Assembly: GCA_900540625.1 (NCBI GenBank)
Contig: UQGP01000069.1
Coordinates: 1-6,370, forward strand
Direction of reading: 5' to 3'
DNA: 6,370 bases
Origin: an uncultured Porphyromonadaceae bacterium
Lineage (GTDB): Bacteria > Bacteroidota > Bacteroidia > Bacteroidales > Muribaculaceae
Shown here: one piece after another, positions 1 to 4,393 of the stretch
How positions within the stretch are numbered: position 1 is the first letter of the stretch
How the letters are laid out: each line of letters opens with the position of its first letter
Program-made: the position numbers and the translations under genes
Notes under the pieces: generated by a model
The model's input: the letters and a program-made list of their open reading frames with translations, nothing else
Database searches by the model: none
What the model was told of the DNA's origin: nothing

Positions 1-58
1 CGCAGAGAATGCGACTGACTATATTCAGCCGTTCTTCATGATTGTGACGCCTATACAT
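1..58 (-). CDS. IS3-family OrfA-type transposase, N-terminal fragment
   Basis: Only 19 complete codons are visible, because the frame leaves the window at position 1. They read MYRRHNHEERLNIVSRILC. A basic start followed by a helix with the EERL..V..IL pattern is the usual opening of the helix-turn-helix OrfA protein of IS3-family elements, which binds the terminal repeats and is often fused to the DDE catalytic OrfB by programmed frameshifting. The ATG follows the inner edge of the 15-bp hairpin by two bases, as expected for an insertion sequence whose first gene starts close to its end. Nothing can be said about whether the gene is intact. The call rests on a short N-terminus plus the adjacent terminal repeat, so a related transposase family is possible. 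Confidence 0.62.
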   Translation of the reverse strand, partial: MYRRHNHEERLNIVSRILC

Positions 59-60
59 AA

Positions 61-98
61 TGCACCCCAAAAGTTTTGTGTCTAACTTTTGGGGTGCA
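61..98. repeat. Perfect 15-bp inverted repeat (hairpin) at the insertion-sequence end
   Basis: The arms at 61-75 (TGCACCCCAAAAGTT) and 84-98 are exact reverse complements around an 8-base loop. On the minus strand the hairpin ends two bases before the transposase ATG at 58. The following bases are TTATGTATAG, a weak U tract, so it is not a classical terminator. Its outer arm coincides with the probable terminal inverted repeat. A hairpin that forms only in read-through RNA could shield the transposase start from outside transcription, as known for IS10 and IS50. That role is inferred here. Confidence 0.8.
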
Positions 99-146
99 GT
101 TCACATTTTCGAGCCCGGGACGATACGATTATAGTCTGCCGTGTAT

Positions 147-162
147 GCCGAGAGCGCTCGGC
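147..162 (-). terminator. Small GC-rich hairpin just after rpoD, possible terminator
   Basis: GCCGAG (147-152) pairs perfectly with CTCGGC (157-162) around a 4-base loop, 7 bases downstream of the rpoD stop codon. No U-rich tract follows on the minus strand (ATACACGGCAG), so intrinsic termination would be weak. It may serve as a 3-prime end stabiliser or a weak terminator between rpoD and the insertion sequence. Confidence 0.3.
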
Positions 163-169
163 TGACGGT

Positions 170-1030
170 TTATTGTCCGAGGTATGTCTTGAGAAGACGT
201 GAACGTTGTCCTTTGAGGCGTCGTATGGCTTTTTCCTTGATTTGGCGTACGCGCTCGCGCGTCAGGTCAAATTTTGCTCCGATTTCTTCGAGCGTCATTT
301 CCTGACAACCTATACCAAAGAACATTTTGAGTATTTCGCGCTCGCGCTCGTGAAGCTGGTGCAATGCACGATCCACTTCCTTGGAGAGCGACTCTTGGGT
401 AAGGGTGGCGTCTGCCATGGGCGAGTCATCGTTGGTGAGCACGTCGAGTAGCGAGTTGTCTTCGCCTTCGACAAATGGTGCGTCTACCGAGATGTGACGT
501 CCGGACACCTTAAGGGTATCGGCAACTTTCTCGACGGGAATGTCGAGTTGTGCGGCCAATTCCTCGGGGGAGGGACGACGCTCGTTTTCTTGCTCAAACT
601 TGGAGAGTGCCTTGGTGATCTTGTTGAGTGATCCTACCTGGTTGAGGGGAAGGCGCACGATACGCGATTGCTCGGCAAGAGCTTGTAGGATGGATTGGCG
701 TATCCACCATACTGCATAGGATATAAATTTGAAACCTCGTGTTTCGTCGAATTTTTCGGCGGCCTTGATAAGTCCGAGGTTTCCTTCGTTGATAAGGTCC
801 GGTAGCGAAAGCCCCTGGTTCTGATACTGTTTTGCGACAGAGACAACGAATCTGAGGTTGGCACGCGTAAGCTTTTCGAGGGCTTTTCGGTCACCCTGCT
901 TGATGCGTTGGGCCAGTTCTACTTCTTCTTCTACGGTAATAAGTTCCTCGCGACCTATCTCTTGGAGATATTTGTCGAGGGAGGCGCTTTCGCGGTTGGT
1001 AATGGATTTTGTAATCTTGAGTTGTCTCAT
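170..1030 (-). CDS. rpoD: Primary RNA polymerase sigma factor, sigma-70 family (RpoD/SigA)
   Basis: This 286-residue protein is the housekeeping sigma factor that directs core RNA polymerase to most promoters. Region 1.2 spans about residues 17-45 (SLDKYLQEIGREELITVEEE). Region 2 spans about 53-118, with NLRFVVSVAKQY, DLINEGNLGLIKA and the -10-recognising/melting segment around FKFISYAVWWIRQSI. Region 3 follows from about 119 (AEQSRIVRLPLNQ), and region 4.2 is a helix-turn-helix at about 246-273 (TLEEIGAKFDLTRERVRQIK). It lacks region 1.1 and the long non-conserved insert of E. coli RpoD; this compact form is normal for Bacteroidota primary sigma factors, which read TTTG/TAnnTTTG promoters. 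The start is chosen at MRQLKITKSI because a matching promoter lies only 29 bases upstream. It has its own promoter and is probably transcribed separately from the genes upstream. No defects are seen. Confidence 0.97.
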   Translation of the reverse strand: MRQLKITKSITNRESASLDKYLQEIGREELITVEEEVELAQRIKQGDRKALEKLTRANLRFVVSVAKQYQNQGLSLPDLINEGNLGLIKAAEKFDETRGFKFISYAVWWIRQSILQALAEQSRIVRLPLNQVGSLNKITKALSKFEQENERRPSPEELAAQLDIPVEKVADTLKVSGRHISVDAPFVEGEDNSLLDVLTNDDSPMADATLTQESLSKEVDRALHQLHEREREILKMFFGIGCQEMTLEEIGAKFDLTRERVRQIKEKAIRRLKGQRSRLLKTYLGQ

Positions 1031-1058
1031 AACTGTGTACTTCAGTCCAAAGATTGTG

Positions 1059-1089
1059 CAAAGGTACGGACTTTTGTCGAGTTTTCAAA
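1059..1089 (-). promoter_or_regulatory. Bacteroidota-type promoter of rpoD
   Basis: On the minus strand, TTTG (1086-1089, -33) is followed after 19 bases by TACCTTTG (1059-1066, -7), an exact match to the published Bacteroides consensus TTTG / TAnnTTTG. Transcription would start near 1053-1056, giving a leader of about 25 bases. If correct, rpoD is transcribed by its own holoenzyme. Confidence 0.75.
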
Positions 1090-1104
1090 GGCAAAAAAGC
1101 CTTT
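1087..1104. repeat. Six-bp hairpin with A6 loop overlapping the rpoD -33 region
   Basis: AAAGGC (1087-1092) and GCCTTT (1099-1104) are exact inverted repeats around six A residues. The inner bases of the -33 element fall in the left arm. It could be chance in AT-rich DNA, or a weak element affecting read-through from upstream or regulator binding. Confidence 0.3.
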
Positions 1105-1144
1105 TGCGCGGTTAAATTATGCTAAACATTTAGTCGGCAGATTA

Positions 1145-1164
1145 GGTTTAATCCGGTTTTATCC
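1145..1164. repeat. Near-perfect tandem repeat of 10 bp upstream of rpoD promoter
   Basis: GGTTTAATCC (1145-1154) is followed directly by GGTTTTATCC (1155-1164), one mismatch in ten. A 10-bp period puts the two copies on the same face of the helix, about 56 bases upstream of the rpoD -33 element. A regulator site is possible but unsupported beyond the repeat itself. Confidence 0.35.
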
Positions 1165-1166
1165 TT

Positions 1167-1310
1167 TTAAATAACCGAGGTAATCTTGTCGGCCAACTTT
1201 ATCTGCTGTAGATATGCATTATTGATGCATCCCGGTTCGCAAGCATTTTGTGTGTCGCCCGAGAGCGTGTTGACTGAGTTGATGGACAAGTAGAAAATGA
1301 GATTGTCCAT
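1167..1310 (-). CDS. Possible small protein of 47 residues, unknown function
   Basis: An ATG at 1310 opens a frame that ends in TAA at 1167-1169. The peptide runs MDNLIFYLSINSVNTLSG..., contains a CEPGC pair of cysteines near residues 24-28, and ends in a helix-like LQQIKLADKITSVI. There is an in-frame stop five codons upstream, so it is not the tail of a longer frame. It starts 41 bases after the stop of the unknown exported-protein gene and could be co-transcribed with it. Its first ten codons form one side and the loop of a hairpin (1282-1310), which might hide the start codon. I do not recognise the sequence. Frames of this length occur by chance, so this is a candidate only; with no promoter visible of its own, it may also be a decayed fragment. 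Confidence 0.28.
   Translation of the reverse strand: MDNLIFYLSINSVNTLSGDTQNACEPGCINNAYLQQIKLADKITSVI
1282..1310. repeat. Eight-bp inverted repeat covering the small-ORF start
   Basis: ATGGACAA (1282-1289) and TTGTCCAT (1303-1310) are exact inverted repeats separated by 13 bases. On the minus strand the first arm is the ATG and next codons of the 47-codon frame. It also lies 42 bases beyond the stop of the exported-protein gene and could be a weak terminator, although no U tract follows (CAACTCAG). Confidence 0.4.
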
Positions 1311-1351
1311 AACTTCCCGATATTATCAACGATGTTTAGGACTTCTCAATG

Positions 1352-2404
1352 CTAATCCAAGCAGATGAAAGTAATGTCTCTCAGGTGTTCGCTTCCTACT
1401 TCTTCCCCTTTAAGAATGGCAGGCATTTGTACAACTTTGTCGGATTCAAGCTTTGAGAATATATACCACATTATCTCGTGATAAAATATAACTGCGGCTT
1501 CATTTGGGTTAAGGATGTGAAGTTGCGGAGCTACCGCCGCAGCCTTTTCATTGACTTCGGCACACAATTCAGTTGTAATTTCATCGGCAATGGTATTGAT
1601 AGGGCTTGTTTCGTTCATCGTCATAACCGGAATGATAATTTTTCCCTTATCATCACATATGCCCCATTTAAGAGCTCTATTGGTAAGTGTAGCAGGGAGA
1701 TAAAGACTGTCGGGATGTGCCTTGATATGGTCGGCGATATTAATCATTAACTTATCATTCGCCCAATATCCAAGGTCGTCAGACCAATTTATTGCGATTG
1801 GACCATATTTATTTGTGCCCAATATTGCTAAGGGGTTCTTGCTGAAAGTTGCCCAATAAACACCGCGCCATGTCGGATGTTCAGGCATTTGGGAATAGCT
1901 TGGAAGTTTATCTCCATTCCACACAATACCGTCAAGCAACCATGAGAAAATCAAAGAATAGGTTTGTGCTGTATATCCTTGTTTTTTAAAAAGCTTAGTA
2001 AGTTTGACAAATCTGGGCTTTAGAGAGGGATAGATGCTGTCTGCTAATGTTTTGCTTTGTAGACGCAGTAGGTCTGTCTGTTCTCGATTAAGAATGGGCA
2101 TTAGAGTTTGGGCACTGTCTTTATAGCATTTCAAAAGTCCGCCTACCTGTAATAGTTGAAGTTGGCTTTTATTGTATGAGATTCCGAGAGAGTCAAGTTT
2201 GTTGATTTTCCCCGGTTCCGTAAAGGCGCAGAGAATTTGCCAATTATTATCGGTTAAGAACTGGGACGGATGATAATCCTGATATTTTACGAATGCGCCT
2301 TTAGTGAATTCTTGAAAGGGGCGGTTAAGAAGTTCAGTCTTTTGAGCCATAGCGTGTAGTATAATGGCGAAACTGAAGAGCGAGGTAATTATGCGTCGAG
2401 TCAT
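1352..2404 (-). CDS. Exported protein of unknown function (350 residues)
   Basis: I do not recognise the family. Residues 1-20 form a good type I signal peptide: basic MTRR, a hydrophobic stretch ITSLFSFAIILHA, then AMA before QK, with no lipobox cysteine, so a soluble periplasmic or secreted protein is predicted. Residues about 52-92 look helical, with a faint winged-helix-like pattern (INKLDSLGISYNKSQLQLLQ), not enough to assign. The middle part is rich in aromatics (WLLDGIVWNGD near 155-165, WRGVYWATF near 179-187). The C-terminal half has a beta-like GKIIIPVMTM and a helical YHEIMWYIFSKLE (308-320). A start 68 codons upstream in frame is rejected because that stretch would translate the preceding terminator; the chosen start fits both signal peptide and promoter. 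Base composition is AT-rich (21 GC in the 60 bases at 1981, against 35 at 3541 in the protease gene), suggesting separate origin. No frameshift or stop interrupts it. Confidence 0.8.
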   Translation of the reverse strand: MTRRIITSLFSFAIILHAMAQKTELLNRPFQEFTKGAFVKYQDYHPSQFLTDNNWQILCAFTEPGKINKLDSLGISYNKSQLQLLQVGGLLKCYKDSAQTLMPILNREQTDLLRLQSKTLADSIYPSLKPRFVKLTKLFKKQGYTAQTYSLIFSWLLDGIVWNGDKLPSYSQMPEHPTWRGVYWATFSKNPLAILGTNKYGPIAINWSDDLGYWANDKLMINIADHIKAHPDSLYLPATLTNRALKWGICDDKGKIIIPVMTMNETSPINTIADEITTELCAEVNEKAAAVAPQLHILNPNEAAVIFYHEIMWYIFSKLESDKVVQMPAILKGEEVGSEHLRDITFICLD

Positions 2405-2427
2405 GTCTTTGGTTGGTTTATTTGCTG

Positions 2428-2435
2428 CAAATATA
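2428..2435 (-). promoter_or_regulatory. Probable -7 element for the exported-protein gene
   Basis: The minus strand reads TATATTTG, an exact TAnnTTTG match, 23 bases upstream of the chosen ATG. A -33 TTTG at the usual 19-21-base distance is missing; only TTATGG is found there, so promoter strength is uncertain. It lies downstream of the protease terminator, as expected for an independent transcription unit. Confidence 0.45.
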
Positions 2436-2540
2436 GCAAAACAAATAAGAAAAGCCATAAGAATCAACTGTGAATTATAAAATTCCTTTGAATTTGTCAG
2501 TTTCTGAAAATGGTTGACTCTGTTTCGGGGAATTAATATA

Positions 2541-2570
2541 ACGGGACACGGACATTTGTCCGTGCCCCGT
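2541..2570 (-). terminator. Intrinsic terminator of the HtrA protease gene
   Basis: Arms 2541-2553 and 2558-2570 form a 13-bp stem around an ATTT loop. The single mismatch (2546 against 2565) is A-C in plus-strand RNA but a tolerated U-G pair in minus-strand RNA. On the minus strand a U-rich TATATTAATT follows. Both facts point to termination of leftward transcription, 129 bases after the protease stop. The hairpin also argues against a longer N-terminus for the next gene. Confidence 0.8.
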
Positions 2571-2580
2571 TTAGTAGAAT

Positions 2581-2627
2581 ACTCAGCTTTTATCGGAGAT
2601 ATCTCCAATCTTTACATACGGCTGAGT
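2581..2627. repeat. Nested inverted repeats between the protease stop and its terminator
   Basis: ACTCAGC (2581-2587) pairs with GCTGAGT (2621-2627) and encloses a perfect 12-bp palindrome GGAGATATCTCC (2595-2606). The 128-base stretch between the protease stop and the terminator contains no gene that I can support. The structure could be part of the 3-prime untranslated region of the protease mRNA. Confidence 0.4.
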
Positions 2628-2698
2628 GTGCGGATTATGCTTGTATGTCGCTTGTAGACTCCTATATTATTAGGTGTAAATTGCAGCGTCTTGATTTA

Positions 2699-4150
2699 TC
2701 ACTGGTTGAGCGGTACGGCGTAGAACGCTTGCTTACCGGTGGGATATACGCCTTTGATAAAGAGAACTTTGTCTGCGTCTGTCTTTATGATATTGTCGTA
2801 GATGCGTTCGATGTCTTCGGGTGTGGAAACATCGTTGCCGTTGATGCTGAGGATGATGAAACCTTGGCGGATGCCGGCGTCTTTTACCGGGCCGTCAGAT
2901 AACTCGCTCACTTGTACGCCGTGGCTTATCTCGAGTTGCTCGCGAGTGTCTTTATCTGCTTTGGCAAATATACATCCGAGGTCGGTGACACTTCCGGCAC
3001 GAGTGAGGGTGGTATCACCTTGGTTGTTGCGCAGCGTTACTTGTGCATTATGCTTTTTCCCGTCACGATAGTAGGTGATGGTAACCGTGTCTCCGGGGCT
3101 GCATTTGGCCATGGCTTCCTGCATCTGAGCTGTGGAGAGAGTGGGGTGTTCGGCCAAAGCGGTGATGATATCGCCTTCCTGTAATCCGGCACGGCGTGCG
3201 GCCGAGCGGTCTTCAACGGACTGGACGTAGATGCCGGACGTAGTACCTTGAATTTTCTTTTCTTTGACCAATTCAGGCGTTACTTCGGAGAATGATATGC
3301 CGAGGTAGGCACGTTGTACGGCTCCGTATTGGCGTATATCACTTATTACTTTTTGGACGATGGAGGTGGGGATGGCGAAAGAACATCCGACATATGCGCC
3401 GTTTTGCGAGTATATGGCGGTGTTGATGCCCACGAGTTGTCCTGCGAGGTTGACGAGTGCTCCGCCTGAATTGCCTTGGTTGACGGCGGCGTCAGTCTGT
3501 ATGTATGATTCGATACCGGTGGAACGTATGCCGGTGGTGGCCGAGATATTGCGTGCCTTTGCACTCACGATGCCGGCGGTGACGGTGGAGGTAAATCCGA
3601 AGGGGTTGCCTACGGCGAGAACCCATTCACCGACTTTTAGCTTTTCGGAGTCGCCCATGGGGATTACGTGGAGATCGGGGGCATCGATTTTGATGAGTGC
3701 CAGGTCGGTGGTGGCATCTGTCCCAACAACGGTGGCATTGAAGTTTCGATTGTCGTTGAGGGTGACTTCGAGGCGTTCGGCGCCGTCAACGACGTGGTTG
3801 TTGGTGACAATATATCCGTCTTTGGATATGATGACGCCCGAACCGAGTCCTATTTGTCGTTGCTTGGGCTCTTCGCGCGGAGTCTGCTGTCGGCGTGGGT
3901 TTTGTTGTCCGTAGGGGTTTCCGAAGAAAAAATCAAAGAATGGGTCGGAGAAGAAGTCCGAGCCTGACTGCATTTGTCGCTGAGCGCGCGGAGTGGCGTA
4001 GCTTTTGACTGATACAACGCCGTTGACGGTGGACTGGGCAGTGCCGGTGAAGTCGTCCCATGTAAGGATGCGCGAGCTTGTCGCGTTTTGTGCTGACACG
4101 GCGCCGGCGCATGCCAGCGCCATGGCTGTAACGATGCTTATTGGTTTCAT
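2699..4150 (-). CDS. htrA: Periplasmic HtrA/DegP-family serine endoprotease (Do-type)
   Basis: Do-type proteases degrade and chaperone misfolded proteins in the periplasm. Residues 1-20 are a signal peptide with a VSA|QN cleavage site. A Q/R/F-rich segment at about 60-98 (SDFFSDPFFDFFFG) corresponds to the flexible LA loop of the family. The trypsin-like domain spans about 100-275 with all catalytic residues: His119 in TNNHVV, Asp149 in TTDLALIKI and Ser228 in GNSGGAL. Two PDZ domains follow, at about 280-375 (YLGISF, AGLQEGDIITAL) and about 386-480 (AGIRQGFIILSINGNDV), which bind substrate tails and control oligomer assembly. The length of 483 is normal for DegP/DegQ. DegP and DegQ types cannot be told apart here. 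It has terminators on both sides (4339-4373 upstream, 2541-2570 downstream), so it is probably monocistronic. Its 5-prime leader is A-rich, as is usual in Bacteroidota, but no TAnnTTTG promoter is visible. Confidence 0.96.
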   Translation of the reverse strand: MKPISIVTAMALACAGAVSAQNATSSRILTWDDFTGTAQSTVNGVVSVKSYATPRAQRQMQSGSDFFSDPFFDFFFGNPYGQQNPRRQQTPREEPKQRQIGLGSGVIISKDGYIVTNNHVVDGAERLEVTLNDNRNFNATVVGTDATTDLALIKIDAPDLHVIPMGDSEKLKVGEWVLAVGNPFGFTSTVTAGIVSAKARNISATTGIRSTGIESYIQTDAAVNQGNSGGALVNLAGQLVGINTAIYSQNGAYVGCSFAIPTSIVQKVISDIRQYGAVQRAYLGISFSEVTPELVKEKKIQGTTSGIYVQSVEDRSAARRAGLQEGDIITALAEHPTLSTAQMQEAMAKCSPGDTVTITYYRDGKKHNAQVTLRNNQGDTTLTRAGSVTDLGCIFAKADKDTREQLEISHGVQVSELSDGPVKDAGIRQGFIILSINGNDVSTPEDIERIYDNIIKTDADKVLFIKGVYPTGKQAFYAVPLNQ

Positions 4151-4338
4151 AGTGTCGTGTTGGGCTTGTTTTTCTGTTTATATGTTTTGTTTTGGTTCGT
4201 CCTAAGTGTTTTGTGAGTGCGAATTTACTGATTTTATTGATATGTGGTACTATATGTGTGCGATGTTTATACTTATTTGGCTATGTATGGGTGGGGTTTC
4301 ACAATTGTTAAAAAAACGGAGGCATGAGCCATAAAGCA
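4151..4338. other. HtrA upstream region without a recognisable housekeeping promoter
   Basis: This 188-base stretch contains no CAAA on the plus strand and so no exact minus-strand TAnnTTTG or TTTG. The nearest approach is TAAATTCG (4220-4227 complement), without a -33 partner. The leader next to the ATG is rich in A on the minus strand (AAAACAAAACATATAAACAG), typical of Bacteroidota translation starts. No gene is seen here. Confidence 0.5.
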
Positions 4339-4373
4339 AGGAGGGAGCGCCGCATGTCGCGGCACTCCCTCCT
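4339..4373 (-). terminator. Intrinsic terminator of the phosphomutase gene
   Basis: Arms 4339-4353 and 4359-4373 form a 15-bp GC-rich stem around a 5-base loop, 21 bases after the stop codon. The single imperfect pair is a U-G wobble in minus-strand RNA and an A-C mismatch in plus-strand RNA. The minus strand continues TGCTTTATGG, a short U-rich tract. It separates the mutase from the protease gene. Confidence 0.82.
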
Positions 4374-4393
4374 GCAGGTATGTTGTAAGTGTC

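Larger units (their letters stand above)
1..103 (-). mobile_element. Left end of an IS3-like insertion sequence (partial, runs off window)
   Basis: Read on the minus strand from about 103, the sequence begins TGAACTGCACCCCAAAAG, runs through a 15-bp inverted repeat, and reaches an ATG at 58 that opens a transposase-like reading frame. Ends starting with TG and carrying a CCCCAAAA core are, from memory, typical of many IS3-family (IS150-like) elements in Bacteroidales. The outer boundary is inferred: it could be 103 or 105 (both begin TG) or 98. The other end and the target duplication are outside the window. The element lies about 67 bases beyond the rpoD stop and points the same way as rpoD. 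Confidence 0.65.

Noticed and set aside
2..85. Plus-strand open frame entering from the left edge and ending in TAA at 83-85
   Set aside because: It runs through the inverted repeat and has no family-like motif, whereas the minus strand at the same place gives a good IS3 OrfA N-terminus starting beside the hairpin.
1214..1230. Two ATGCAT copies separated by five bases, as a possible hairpin
   Set aside because: The unit is a short self-complementary word inside a candidate coding frame; too short to be called a regulatory element.
2405..2608. N-terminal extension of the exported-protein gene to an upstream ATG at 2608
   Set aside because: The extension would translate the protease terminator hairpin and the gene's own -7 element, and would bury the signal peptide at residue 69.
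3360..3914. Plus-strand open frame (184 codons) opposite the HtrA protease
   Set aside because: The opposite strand encodes the catalytic domain with the full triad; the plus-strand translation is compositionally odd and lacks motifs.
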